Assembly: GCA_026018925.1 (NCBI GenBank)
Contig: JAKSZU010000016.1
Span: 59,897,575-59,961,574, forward strand
Length of the DNA stretch: 64,000 nt
Direction of reading: 5' to 3'
Origin: Tupaia tana
Lineage: Eukaryota; Chordata; Mammalia; Scandentia; Tupaiidae
A program made the position numbers and the translations under genes. Below, in pieces: positions 1 through 18,868 of this stretch. Each line of letters starts with the position of its first letter. Position 1 is the first letter of the stretch. Under the pieces are notes generated by a model. It saw only the letters and a program-made list of their open reading frames with translations. It had not been told where the DNA came from and did no database searches.

Positions 1-896
1 CCAGAGCGCGCTGAGCGCCGAGATGTAGTTGTCCAGAATGGGGCCTTGGCAGCCCTGGCAGCGCGGCGCGAACAGCTGCAGGAAGTCCCGGCGGCAGTAG
101 GGGCGACCCTCGCGCTCGTGGAAACCTACGGGCGAAACCGAGGGGGCCGAAAGCAAGGGGTGTGGGAGAAACTGGGGACCGACGAGAGCTGAGCCTGGGG
201 CCGGAGGAGGGTAGTCAGCGTGAGCAGTTGGGAGGTAGGGGCCGGGGTGTGGGGGGGGCAGAGCGGGAGGAGATGGGATAGGAACCACCGGTGGGTTGGA
301 GGACGGTAGAAGAAAGTTCAGGGTCCCAGGACTCCCGAGTTCTGGGGGGCAGGCAGGATGTCCAGCTGACCCTCACCCTCATCTCCGAAGGGCTCCCCGC
401 AACTGACGCAGCAGAAATGCTCCGGGTGCCAGTGGGTGCCCAAGGCGGTAACCATCTTCTGCAGGGAATGAAAGGGGACACTCAGGGTGGCTCTCTCCCC
501 TGCCTCTCCGCGGGGAACCTGGGTGACTGGGCTGAAGGATGAATCTGGGGGCAGAAGATCTAACAAGGAACTTGGAGGTCAAAGAGGAAGAGTAAATCCA
601 GGTGCTGCAACTGTTGCCAAGGCGCAGGGCTGGGGTGGGGCTGAGTGGTGACCAGATGAGGCCCACACTCAGGTGCTCTGGGTGAGACAGGGGTGGGGCC
701 TGGGGGAGCAGGCGTGGCTCACATGTCGGATGGGTTGGTTGCAGAAGCCACATCTTGGGGAGAAGCGCTCGAAGTAGCACTCGGGGCAGAAGGGGGCTCC
801 ATCCTTCTCGAAGAAGCTGCTGCCTCCCAGGGCTGTGGAACAGCCTCCGCAAACAAAGTGCTCAGGGTGCCAGGCACGCCCCAGAGCTGTCACCAC
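1..896 (-). CDS. TGFB1I1: TGFB1I1 exons 8-10: LIM1 to LIM3 (partial)
   Basis: Exon 8 (723-896) encodes the rest of LIM1 and the start of LIM2, with zinc ligands visible in [10 protein letters not shown] and [16 protein letters not shown]. Exon 9 (377-458) continues LIM2 ([11 protein letters not shown]). Exon 10 (1-125, cut by the window) finishes LIM2 and starts LIM3 ([20 protein letters not shown]). All visible Cys/His ligands are present. The exon 9 to 10 junction splits a glycine codon. The domain is truncated only because the window ends. Confidence 0.95.
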
Positions 897-3800
897 CTGC
901 AAATTGGGGGGTAGGGGTTGAGGCCTGGGTCCAAGTGGCCTTCTGACAGCCACATGCACAGCAAGCTATGTGGAACTTTTTTTTTTCCCGAGGGGTTTTT
1001 GCTATAGGGTGCGTGCGCTCGCCAGAGAGAGAGAGAGACAGAGAGATAGAAAGCGAGAAATCACCCCCCAGGGAGGGTGGCCACGCCGCAATCCCTTCTC
1101 CTCCATTCTCCTCTCGGGATCTTGGGCATGCACACACATGAGCCCGGCGTGAGTTTAAGCCACCGGGTCTGGTATTCGAACCGCGGTGGACTACGTGGGA
1201 GTCCAGCGACATAGCCATTACGCTAACTGCTGGTCCCAATGTGGAACTTTTCTTATGGGTCTTATTTCTGGGCGCTCGGGATGAAAACTCATGTGGATCA
1301 CACAGCCTCTGAGTGATGGCGATTCAGCCCAGCTCTTCCAGCTCTGGTCAGAGTTGACTTTCCATAAGGCACAGCAGGAATCGTGTCTATGGCCCACAGG
1401 GGCCCATGACAATATGTTTTCCTTTTTTTTTTTAGAATTTTTTTGCTACAGGGCACATGTGCTCACCAGAAAGACAGAGACAGAGAGACAGAAAGCGAGA
1501 AAGCACCCCCCAAGGGGGATGGCCACGCCGCAATCCTTTCTCCTCCATTCTCTTCTTGGGATCTTAGGCCACACACACACACGTGCGCGCGCGCCTGGCG
1601 TGAGTTTAAGCCACCAGGTCCGGGACGCGAACCATGGTTGACTACATGGGAGTCCAGCAACGTAGCCATTACTCCATCTGCTGGTCTCAACAATGTTTTA
1701 ATTTTTTTTTTTTAATCAGAAGAAAAAAAATGAACTAGAAAAAACTATCTAATATATATGAACATATTTGTCTTTATACCAACACAGGCATAAAATACAA
1801 TTTAATTTCTCTAATGGAGGAAGGGACCCATGAAGATGAATGTGTCTGGGCCCACAAAAGTCATCATGCTATTTTGCTGAAATCGGTGATTCTGGAATGG
1901 GAGTCAGGCACTTTAGCAAGAGGTTCTAAGTCAACCACATGGCTTCTGTCAGTCACACCTGCTCAATCTACAAGCCAGGACCCACAGCCCCCAGACCAGA
2001 CTCTTCCTGAGAAGAGACAGTCGATGTGGATGCCTGTAAGATGGAGTGTGGAGCCGATGAGTCTTGTGAAAAGTAAGTGAAATGGGGGTTTGTAAAGGAG
2101 CTAGCAGTGTCTCACACAGTAGGACCTCAGTCCCTGCCACTTCCTTGTTGTGTGACCCAGACCTTTAGGTTCCTCATCCATGGAATACTAATATCAATAG
2201 TATATCCATTTCAGAGACCGAGTTACCAAAAGGCCATAGTCCAAACTTGGCTCTCAGTAGGGTTGGGCCTGTGGGTCTCTGCCTCTCCTCTCACAGGGCT
2301 ATACTTACTTGCCCAGCAATAGGTTTATTGCAGGAGCCACAGAGGCCCTTGGCTTGGGTAGGAACACCACGGCGGCTGAGGTCGGACTGCAGCAGTCCCA
2401 GCATGGTGTCTAGGCTGCCCTTGCTGGTCGGTCTGGGTGGGGATGGGGAGTCCTCATTCATGGAGCTGGGTGCTGGCGGCTGAGTTGACCCAGAAGCTGG
2501 AAGCTGCCGTATGGAGGACATGAGAGCTGAGTCAGTAAGGCTGCAGAATGAGTTAGGGAGCGCAGAAAATTGACACCAGCCCACACCCTGCTTGACTCAC
2601 ATGGTTCTGGACACGGAAGTCTGAGAGTGAGGCCATGAGTCTATCCAGCTCCAGAGTGGCCGAGGTGGCTGAAGGCTTTGGGAGGGCAGGGGAGGGGCTG
2701 GGAGGGCTGCGGAGAACATAGCTTGTCATCTCAGAGCACCCGGGAGCAGCACTCCCTCTCCAGGACCCGCCTCTCCCAGCCCTGCCTACTCTGCCAAACT
2801 CACAGGCTGGGCCTTTTCTTCTCTTCAGATTGGTCCTCCTTCTGCTCTTCTGCAGCCGCCTTACTAGATGGGAACTGAGACATGATTTCATCTGGAGAGA
2901 GGAGAGAAGGGCCTTGGGCATAGAGCTGTGCTCAGCTCACCTCCCAGTTAAGGCTTCGTGTCCCTTTAACTGCTCTGGGAAGTTTATGCCCTCGTCTCTG
3001 CCCTACCCTCATCCCATCCCGTCAAGGCCAGTCTCAGAAACCCTACTACCTGTGATGTTGAACTGGGTGGCGTTGAGTTCCTGAAGCAACCGGTCTAGCT
3101 CACAGAGCCCAGTGCCCAAGACACCACTGGAAGAGGAGAACGGAGGGGCCGCAGGGGCCGCAGGCTTTGGGGACCGAGGCTTGCATACCGTACTGGGAAA
3201 CAGGGTGGAGACCTGAGTTCAGGGGTGGGGAATCCATGCCTCCTCACCTGAGCCTCAGGTGGTTCCTCCACCCCCCATTTCCTAGCCCGCTCACCTGTAC
3301 AGGTGGTCTTTCTCTCCAGAAGCTCCTGAAGATTCCGCAGATGCTGTCTGCAGAGAAGAGACGCGTGCGTGGAGTGAGAGACCTGTGCTTTGCCCACTCA
3401 GACCCAGATTCATCTAGCCCAACCCCAGGCTAAACCTGGACTAGTGGCAGCCCAGTCCCCGTCAGATCTCACCTGTGGCTGGTGGCCATAGGGCAGGGGA
3501 GGTGTGGGTGGCTCTTGGGGGCGCTCTTTTGGAGCCCCTGACTTTGGCATGTGTGAGGTGGTGGTCTCCAGGTCAGACAGCAGGGCATCTGCAGAGAGAA
3601 GCCCAGGGTGAGAGACTGAGAGGGTGAGGCAGGACAGAGACAGGGCCTTAAGGGCTGGGGTAAGGGTTCCAAGCAGGCTGCAATCGAGGAGGGCAGAAAC
3701 CAGTCTGAAGAGCAGAGGTGAAGAAGGAAGGACGCACAGGGCCAGACCAAGGCAGAGTGTGAGGCTAGCAGGGAATATTTACGACCAGGACACCCCACTG

Positions 3801-4336
3801 GCCGGTCCTGGGCATCGGGCACACTCAGCCAACTGACTCTTTTATTGTCTCCATCTTCCCTGATGCAGTCAGAATTGGCCCTTTACTAAAGTCAAATTTG
3901 GCTCCACTCCAAATTGCTCCATTGGCTGTACGCCTGGCACCCAGCTTTGCCACACCCACTCATTCTTCCCCCTGCCCAAACAAGCCCTGCCCAGACTGGT
4001 CCCCTCCCAGGCCCCTGAGTCCCACCTCATTGGAGGGTCTGCCAGGACCTGCTTTCTGATTGGCTGCTTTTCCGCAGTACCAGGGCCAGTTACCCCTACT
4101 GAGGAGCACCCTCTACTGCAGAGTGTCGGAACCCCTTCTCTTCATAGAGATCACAGCGTTCCAGACCCGGTAAACAGGGAGGAGGAGACACCTGGGTCCT
4201 CTTTGCAGCCCCAAGACTCCCCAGGCCCATTCCCAGATCCGGGTTCTTTGCACCCTTTGCCTTCCAGAACGTAAAGTCTGTGCCGCTGCACGCTCTCTGA
4301 GCACCGCGGCGGAACACTTAACACCTCTCTCTCCGG

Positions 4337-4376
<40 letters not shown>

Positions 4377-4852
4377 CTTGACACTCACTGATTACTCTGT
4401 CTTGCCCCAAGGACTCGGCCCCTACCACTCTCAGGAACACTTAACTCTTCTCTTCCCCCAACCCTGGCTTAGGCCCGCTTTCTCCAAAACTTGATGTCAC
4501 ACTCTCCTCTCGGGTCTACTTCCCTAGTCCCCGAACCCAAGGCACCTTTAACCCGTTCCACCCTTCCCAGGCACCCACTGGCGCTGCGCCTCCCCGCCCC
4601 GTCCCGCAGCCCGGGATGAAGGAGCGGGACGAGGCCAGAGGGAGGGAGCGGCCGGCCCAGGAAAGGCAGGAAGGGAGAGGCAGGAAGGGGGACGTGGAGT
4701 CGGGAAGGAGGCGCGGGCAGAGAGAAGCGGGAGCGGCAGGGACGGGGCGATGCGGGGAGTGCGAGGCGGTTCCAGGGTGGGGAAGCGGATCCAGGCAGCC
4801 GTGAGGGGCTGGGGGCCCGGAGCTCCGGGGCCCACTCACCCAAGTCCTCCAT
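1..4852 (-). CDS. TGFB1I1: TGFB1I1 (Hic-5), LIM/LD-motif focal adhesion adaptor; 3' part beyond window
   Basis: Paxillin-family scaffold that binds FAK/Pyk2 and vinculin at focal adhesions and acts as a nuclear-receptor co-activator (family knowledge). Ten coding exons can be read, all joined in phase with GT-AG sites: 4840-4852, 3473-3588, 3295-3347, 3050-3192, 2804-2891, 2601-2706, 2309-2503, 723-896, 377-458 and <1-125. They give about 365 residues of the roughly 460 in the human protein. The remainder of LIM3 and all of LIM4 lie left of base 1. The start ATG (4850-4852) has a strong Kozak context and opens with MEDL, as in the human protein. LD motifs and LIM residues match human TGFB1I1 closely, and I saw no frame break. 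It is transcribed in the same direction as ARMC5, about 3.2 kb downstream of it. Confidence 0.97.
981..1238 (-). mobile_element. Long-type tRNA-derived SINE (TGFB1I1 intron 7)
   Basis: Full-length copy in antisense orientation on this strand: T-run and GAGGGGTTTTTGC tail first, tRNA-like head with GCTGGTCCC last. It is flanked by the 13-bp duplication atgtggaactttt at 968-980 and 1239-1251, direct proof of retrotransposition. Confidence 0.92.
1421..1689 (-). mobile_element. Long-type SINE (TGFB1I1 intron 7)
   Basis: Second copy about 180 bp from the previous one and in the same orientation. It is flanked by similar acaatatgtttt and acaatgtttt sequences. A short CA/CG microsatellite has grown inside its body (about 1570-1592). 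Confidence 0.9.
2110..2225 (+). repeat. MIR fragment
   Basis: The order of landmarks (TGCCACTTCCTTGTTGTGTGACC, then a 'cctcatccatggaatactaatatcaatagt'-like core, here not quoted in full) matches the MIR core. It lies in TGFB1I1 intron 7, just 5' of exon 7 on the plus strand. Old and diverged. Confidence 0.6.
2309..3588 (-). CDS. TGFB1I1: TGFB1I1 exons 2-7: LD-motif half
   Basis: Exon 2 (3473-3588) completes LD1, reading ALLSDLE after the exon 1/2 junction codon. Exon 4 (3050-3192) holds LD2 ([10 protein letters not shown]). Exon 6 (2601-2706) holds LD3 ([11 protein letters not shown]). Exon 7 (2309-2503) holds LD4 ([13 protein letters not shown]), then the first Cys pair of LIM1 (CGSC). The linkers between the motifs are proline/serine rich and differ more from human, as expected for disordered segments. 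A methionine inside exon 2 (HMPKSG) corresponds to the start of a known shorter human isoform, so alternative first-exon use is possible here but cannot be shown from sequence. Confidence 0.93.
4338..4374. repeat. (TG)n microsatellite in TGFB1I1 intron 1
   Basis: About 18 uninterrupted TG units. They lie in intron 1, roughly 0.5 kb downstream of exon 1 in transcript terms. Confidence 0.95.
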
Positions 4853-5110
4853 GGCGGGGCGCGGGCGGCGACGCGGGGCGAGCAGGGCGGGGGCCGTGTC
4901 CGGTGGGGGCGGGGGGCGGGGGACGTCCGGGAGCTGGAGGCCCGACCGTGACCATGTAAGGAAGCCGGGACCCGCTGGGCTGGGGATAAGGGGGAGAAGA
5001 CTGGGGGAACCGGGGTGGGGGCGTGGAAGGGAGTATGTGCCACGGCCCACCCAAGCCCAGCCCGCCGGCCTGCCGCGGAGGCAGCCACACCCCAGCCTTG
5101 GCTTCAGCTG
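4853..5110 (-). promoter_or_regulatory. TGFB1I1 GC-rich 5' flank
   Basis: The 250 bases upstream of the TGFB1I1 start are very GC rich with many CpGs and G/C runs, and the density continues into intron 1 as far as about 4560. There is no obvious TATA box. This fits a CpG-type promoter plus 5' UTR. The transcription start is not fixed by the sequence. Confidence 0.55.
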
Positions 5111-5812
5111 CAGGGAGCCCCAGGCGGCCAGAGCCAGAGAAGTGGCTGTGGCAGACCAAGCCCCAGAGCCCCTGTCTGATGAGAGTCAGACTTGGGCCCC
5201 CCAAACAGGCATCTCCGAAAGCCTGCACCCAGTCCTAGACAGAGACCCCCCTCCTCCCCAGGCTTGCCTGAGAGTCATCTCAGACAGAATTTTAGGGTTG
5301 GGGGCCAGAGTGATACTGTAAGGATTGGTCAGACCCTAGGCTCAGAGGCCTTTCATGGGAGACTGCCAGATGACCCCCAGCATATCCCAGAAGGCACATA
5401 TACTAGACACAGAGACAGACCAGGAACCCGCCACCCACGGACTATAAGCTAGCATTTCCCCTCTGAGACTTGGAAATAGATGGACAGACACGGTAAACTG
5501 GAACCCAGGCTCCGACTCAGGGAAAACATTCTCAGGAAGCCAAACCCCAGCCAGCCTGGTCCTACTGAGGTGGCCCCGGGCCCTGTTCTGCAACAGCCCT
5601 TCCCTAAGATACTAATGAACACAGAGAAAGCAAGATGCAAAGTAACCATTCCTAGACTGAGCTCCTGAGAAACCTAGGCGGAGAGATGGGTAGGACAGAC
5701 AAGAACTGTGCTGCCGAGACACTATGATGGACAGGCCTGAGCACTGGACTGTGGTCCTGTGGATCTCAACTCAGGATGACCTGGGGAACTTTTCAAAAAT
5801 ACTGATCCCCGG

Positions 5813-6058
5813 GACCAGCAGTTAGCGTAATGGCTATGTCGCTGGACTACCATGTAGTCGACCGCGGTTGGCGTCCTGGACCCTGTGGCTTAAACTCACG
5901 CCGGGCGCGTGTGCATGCGTGCCCAAGATCCCAAGAGGAGAATGGAGGAGAAGGGATTGCGGTGTGGCCATCCCCCCGGGGGGGTGATTTCTCGCTTTCT
6001 GTCTCTCTCTCTTTCTGGCGAGTGCACACGTCCTATAGCAAAAACCTCTCGAAAAAAA
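5813..6058 (+). mobile_element. Long-type SINE, first of a tandem pair
   Basis: Near-consensus copy running from GGACCAGCAGTTAGCG to the CCTATAGC...CTCTC tail. The target sequence aatactgatcccc lies immediately before it and again immediately after it. Confidence 0.92.
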
Positions 6059-6073
6059 GAATACTGATCCCCA

Positions 6074-6303
6074 GGGTCAGCAGGTGGTGTAGTGTCTAAG
6101 GTGCTGGACTCCCACACGGTTGACTCCGGTTTGAGTCCTGGACCCAGAGGCTTGAAACTCACACTGGACTTGTGTATGTTCATGCCCAAAATCCTGAGAG
6201 GAGAATGTAGTAGGGACTGGGGCGTGGCCATCCTCTCTATGGTGATTTCTCGCTTTCTGTTTTTCTGGCAAGTGCACATGCCTTATTGCAAAAATCTCTC
6301 AAA
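6074..6303 (+). mobile_element. SINE, second of a tandem pair (older copy)
   Basis: More diverged copy directly downstream of the previous SINE. It is followed by a third version of the target sequence (aatactcatcccc), so two insertions share one target site. Confidence 0.9.
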
Positions 6304-6377
6304 AAATACTCATCCCCAGAGGACTTCCCCCTGCCTCTAATTGAATCACAATGGGCTCAAGAATCAGTGTGTGTATG

Positions 6378-6617
6378 TTTAAGATATTTTTTATCTACAG
6401 GGCTTGTGTGCTTGCTGAAGAAAGAGAATGGGGGGGGGGAATCACTCCCCAGGGGAGATGGTCATACCACAATCCCTTCTTCTCCATTCTCCTCTTGGAT
6501 TTTGGGCATGCACACACAGGTGCCTGGCATGAGTTTCAAGCCTCTGGGTCAGGGACTCAAACAGCAGTTGACCATGTGGGAGTCCAGCACCTTGATCACT
6601 ATGCCATCTGCTGGCCC
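6378..6617 (-). mobile_element. Diverged long-type SINE
   Basis: Antisense copy (tail CTACAGGGC first, head CTGCTGGCCC last) with a G-run expansion at the usual CCCC/GGGG body position. Confidence 0.85.
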
Positions 6618-6633
6618 TGGTATCAGTATTTTC

Positions 6634-6807
6634 TTAAAGAATTATTTATTTAATTCTATTTGTTATTATTTTTTAATTTGGCCAGACAGAGACAGAGAGA
6701 GAGAGAAAGGGAAAGCGAGAAAAAAAGGTGCCAGGTTCAGGACTTGAACTACGGTCGGCCATGTAGGAATCCAGTGCCCTTAACCACCATGCCACCTGCC
6801 ACCCCCC
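6634..6807 (-). mobile_element. Short-type SINE (tRNA head plus AT-rich tail)
   Basis: Antisense copy. It shares the tRNA-like head with the long type, but the head joins directly to a CTCTCTCTGGTC(A)AATT-type tail and AT-rich run instead of the GC-rich body. Confidence 0.85.
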
Positions 6808-7160
6808 ATCAGTGTGTTTAAAAAGCACTCTGTGTGGTTCTAATGTACAGCCGGAAAACCAGAGACCTGGATGGACACCCAGAGGCAGACTGATAGCAAA
6901 TGCCAACCCTAGGTCCAGAAGCAAACCCGGGCAGACCCACTCCAAGGCTGTCCTCAAGGTCAGGCCGCCATAGAGGCCGAGCATCTGAGTCAGTGACGGG
7001 GCCCCCAGGCTGAGACCCACGCAACACGAGCGCTCTCCTCCCTTCGGCTCTCTCTGGGTATGACCGAGACCGAGCCTCAGACTCCCCCGAAGGCTGCAGG
7101 TCTTCCCTCAGGTCGACAGCAGTAAGACACTTGGCCTGGCACATAAAAATAGACCCAGAG

Positions 7161-7394
7161 GGACCAGCAGTTGGCATAATGATTACGTCGCTGGATTCCC
7201 AAGTAGTCGACTGCAGTTCAAGTCCTGGATCCAGTGGCTTAAACTCACATGAGGCGCGTGTGCCCAGGATCCCAGGAAGAGAATGGAGAAGGGATTGTGA
7301 CATGGCCATCCCCCCTGGGGGGGTGGTATCTCACTTTCTGTCTCTCTTTCTGTGCACGTGCCCTATAGCAAAAACCTCTGGAAAAAAAAAAAAA
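7161..7394 (+). mobile_element. Long-type SINE
   Basis: Sense copy flanked by gacccagag repeats (7152-7160 and 7396-7404) and ending in a poly-A run. Confidence 0.92.
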
Positions 7395-8016
7395 GGACCC
7401 AGAGACTGCGGGCCAAAGATGGGTGACAGTCAGAACACATGGATGCCAAGGCTTTAGACATACCTCCCCACACTCCCAGCATCCCCAGCACTGCCCTGAC
7501 CAAGGGCTACGTGTCCAGCTGGAAGAGACCCCGTGAGCAGGAAGCAGGCTTCCCCGGGGGTTCTAAACCACACCCAAGGGAGAACCCTGGGAACCCTGTC
7601 CTCTCCCAGAGCCCACTGGATAAGGATTTATGAAACTCCGACGTGCCAATGGTGCCCTGTGTCGGCACAGAGACCTGGGTAGACCCAGCTTTGGGGACGA
7701 GCGGGTAGGGGTCGTCCCACAGGAAAGAAGCAGACAGGACACAACAGGCTGCCAACTCCAGCTTTTACTCTCCAACTCCGGACGACTGGGCCAGGCCAGG
7801 CACTTGGGGCCCGGGCTGCTCTCCTGGGCCCCACGCCCACCCTGGTCTCGGCTCTTGCTCCAGGGTCTTTAGACCATCATCCTGGGACTTGGTTCCATCT
7901 TCTCGTTGGTCCTCGATGATGACTCTGTGCGCTCAGCCTCTTCCCGTGCCTCTCTGAGTAAGGCATCCTTCACAGCCAACTTGCCCCTGGGTCCCCTCCC
8001 AGGGGACATCAATGGT

Positions 8017-15731
<7,715 letters not shown>

Positions 15732-16462
15732 CTTGACCCGGGCCTCAAGCTCCTCCCTGCTCTTCGCCGCTTAACAGGAGAGAGCGGAACTGGAAGAGAG
15801 AGGCGGGGCCAGGCACCTCCTCTCTGACGCCTTTTAAATAGCGCCGCCGCAGTTAGCTTGAAGGTCGGAAGTTGTAGTTCTGAATTTCTGAACTCGCTAC
15901 TAGCACAGTCGTAGAAGGCACGTGGGGAGTGGTGGTTATCTAATCACTGTGCGAATTAGAGACGCATGCGGTGCATACTGGAATACGTAGTCCAAGCCAA
16001 GCGGAACACGCCTAGCTTAGAGCAGATGGAAACTTAAGGAAGCCTCAGCGTGGTGTTGGTGCCACTGGGGAACTCAGTCATCCAACTACGGAGTTTTCGT
16101 ATCATGATGTTCCGGGTGACTCGGCTGCTTCACCCCCAGCGCGTCCTTGGCAGGGACCGCCTTTCCTTCGGGTTCGTTTCGCACCCCCACCCGCGGTCGG
16201 CGTTCCGAAGTCCGGGCTGACGGATTCCGAGAACCCTGAGCCAGGCCGAACGTGTCAAGTTCCTGACAGCGACAGCAATGGCTAGCTCTCTCTTGGCCAG
16301 GAGAATGAGAGGGTTAAACCTACTGAGAAAGTTCGCTCCCGCTTCCTAGAGCGACAGGACTTGTGGACCTTTCCGTTTCCGGTGCTGGATCCATAGGTCC
16401 CCGTTCTGTTTCTGCAGGTAACAGTAGTTGATATTTCAGGAACGGGGCTCTCCTTGACTGTG
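15732..16462. promoter_or_regulatory. Shared GC-rich divergent promoter region, ARMC5 / zinc-finger gene
   Basis: About 730 bp separate the ARMC5 start (minus) from the zinc-finger reading frame (plus). CpG density is high from ARMC5 exon 1 to about 16250 and there is no clear TATA box. A splice-acceptor-like tttctgcag lies at about 16407-16415, just before the zinc-finger coding sequence. The head-to-head layout suggests a bidirectional promoter. That is inference; no start site is visible. Confidence 0.5.
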
Positions 16463-17836
16463 ATGAAGTCAGCGGCGCCAGAAATGGCTAGGGAGAACCT
16501 GGACAGAGCTAAGTGTCAGGGAAACGAGACATCAGGATACCCCGGAGCCCCTAGGTCGCCCCTGGATTGTGAGGTTGTTCTGCCTGAGTGGCCCTTCCTT
16601 GTGCGGTCGGGACAGCGGCCGTCCAGGAAATGCTGCTGGGCCTGCAATATCTATGTAGGTCAGGATCTGGTCTCCGGGAAGAAGAAGCCCCTGTCAAGAA
16701 CAACTGTCCTGCAATCCCCAAAGCCTTCGACTGTCAGAAGTGTGGTTTGACCGCAGCCTGCCTTCCTGACCTCATTCACCACCAAAGCAGCCATGCGGGT
16801 GACAAGCCATACAGCTGTTCAGAATGTGGCCAGAGCTTCTTCCATGGCTCAGATCTGGTTAAGCACCACTGGGTTCACACTGGTGAAAAAAAAAAAAACA
16901 AACAAAAAAACCCCCAAAAAACAAAATATACTCCCTGTTGGGAGCATGGTTGGTCGTTGCTGCAGCCTCAGCTCCAACCTCATTCTGCTTGGCTGTTCCC
17001 ATTCAAGTCAGCCGCCCCACAAGTGTCCAGAGTGTGGGGAGGCTTTTAACACAGCCCAGACCTAGTTAAACACCAATGGTTACACACAGGTGAGGAGCCC
17101 TACTGCCTGTGCTGAGTGTGCTAAAACTTTCAGTGTTAGCTCAAACCAGATCCAACACCAGTGCATGCACACAGGTGAGAAACCCCACCGTCGTGGGAAC
17201 TGTGGCAACAGCTTTCGCCTTAGCTCCAGCTTTTTGCAGCACCCAGTCACACACAGGTGAGAAGCCCTACTACTGCGCCGCCTGGCGTGGTGACAGCTTT
17301 GGTTGCAGTTCCTATCTGATCAAGCACCAGCATTCTCACATGGGGGAGAAGCCCTAGGTTGCTGTGAGTGTGGCAAGAACTTCACAAACAGCTCGGACTG
17401 CCTACAACACCAGCACACCCACAATGGAGAGCAGCCCCTCAGATGTCCTGAATGTGGCTGTGGCTTTAGTGAGCACACCCAGTTCACTCAGTACCAGTGC
17501 ATCTACTTAGGTGAACGATCTTATGTCTGTCCAGAATGTGGCAAAAGCTTCTACCACAGCTCCAAGTTCCTTAAACACCAATGCTCGCACATGGGTGAGA
17601 AGTCCTGTAAGTGCCCTGACTGCAGCGAGACTTTCGTAGACAGTTCAGATCTGCTATGGCTCCAGCACACACACACAGGCCGGAAGCCTTAACGCTTGCA
17701 CTGAGGTAACAAGAGCTTCAGCCAGAGTTCCCACCGACTCATCCACCAGGTGGCCCACAGTGGTGACAAGCCCTTCGTTTGCCTGCAGTGTGGTGAGACC
17801 TTTGCCCACAGCTCCAGCTTGGGCCAGGACCAGTGA
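16463..17836 (+). pseudogene. Decayed C2H2 (Kruppel-type) zinc-finger gene, 12-13 fingers
   Basis: Candidate start at 16463 (MTVMKSAAPEM). About a dozen C2H2 units with TGEKP-like linkers follow, for example CQKCG, CSECGQSFFHGSDLVKH, CPECGKSFYHSSKFLKH and CPDCSETFVDSSD. The reading frame is broken: the N-terminal and finger frames differ, and an A-rich tract at about 16886-16925 sits inside a linker. In-frame stops occur at about 17063, 17355 and 17690, and another frame change follows before the final finger (CLQCGETFAHSSS, end 17836). Several fingers have lost ligands, for example TQYQCIY in place of the His pair. A live member would be a nuclear DNA-binding protein. Position next to ARMC5 and toward COX6A2 fits the human ZNF843 neighbourhood, but orthology is not shown and the symbol is withheld. 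Confidence 0.85.
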
Positions 17837-18868
17837 ACACACCAGGATGGCTGCCTCTGAAAATATCCCTGGCTTTAGTTTTAGCCCATACTTCAGCTGA
17901 CATTTGTCTAGTCCTCAGGGAGCCTGAAGGGACCAAGATCTCTAAACAGACCTGCCACTCTGCTTTCTGCTACTTTGGGGAACAGTTTTGAGGGTTGATA
18001 ATGGGGCTTGGGAGGGCCTCCACATCTCCCAGGACTTTTGAACTGAGTGAAGGAATTCCAGGCTGGGAGAAATCAGAATGCTAGAGCTATGATCACTGCT
18101 TTCAGAAAGCCCTTGCAGATATAAGGCTGTGGATATAGAAGAGCTGCCAGCTGGAGGGAGAGGTTTTAGATGGCAGCAGGTGTCTAGAACTTCCCAGCTG
18201 CCTCCAGATGCTTCTACCCCCAGCAGCTGTGGAATTAATCACACCAAGAGCAATCTCTTAGAGAAATGGGGCCAGAAGTCATGCAAGCCCTTGTGACAAG
18301 TGCAATGGCAGGGGAATGGGGGACATTAACCTCCAGAGTAGAAGTGGCATCAAGCAGACCGACAGGCCCGGGAAGGAAGGGTACATCTGTCCCTGAAGAG
18401 TGCTAGGAGAGAAGCAAAGTGGCAGGTAGGGCAGGAAGGGGTGAAGAAAAAGGACATTTTGGCATTACTACATGGAAGAGGCCTTCTCCCCATAATGGGA
18501 TTATAACCCCAAATGCTTTTCCGTCAGGCAATGAAACATGCCAGACTGGGGACACAACAGAGAGGGCTGGGAACTGTCCATGACCAGGGCAGTCACTGGG
18601 CAACAAAGCATTGCTGGAAAGAGCCAATGTAGCTGGATCTTCTCATCTAGAAAAACAAACAAAAAGTAGAAATTTAGGTTTTGATATAACATCTGATTTA
18701 AATGTGGCTTAGCTGTTTAAATACAAACACCAAGAGGGCCAAAACAAAAGTGTCTGCCATCTCTGGCCTAACACTGATCACATGTGTGGGCAGTGAGGCT
18801 GCTTCTACTCTCAGCTCAGGGCACAGTGAAGGCTAAATTCCTGTTGGATTAAAAGCCCATCCCTTGGG
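17837..18868. other. Probable 3' flank of the zinc-finger relic
   Basis: About 1 kb of unique sequence without repeats or a convincing gene. It may be the former 3' UTR of the zinc-finger gene. Chance open frames here lack any recognised motif. Confidence 0.45.

Larger units (their letters stand above)
5111..8016. other. Intergenic: TGFB1I1 promoter side to ARMC5 3' end
   Basis: About 2.9 kb with no gene seen. It holds five SINE copies (listed separately) and unique sequence. The stretch 7740-8016 is the likely ARMC5 3' UTR. No canonical AATAAA was found on the minus strand there, so the transcript end is uncertain. Open frames in this stretch are short and have no recognisable similarity. 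Confidence 0.6.
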
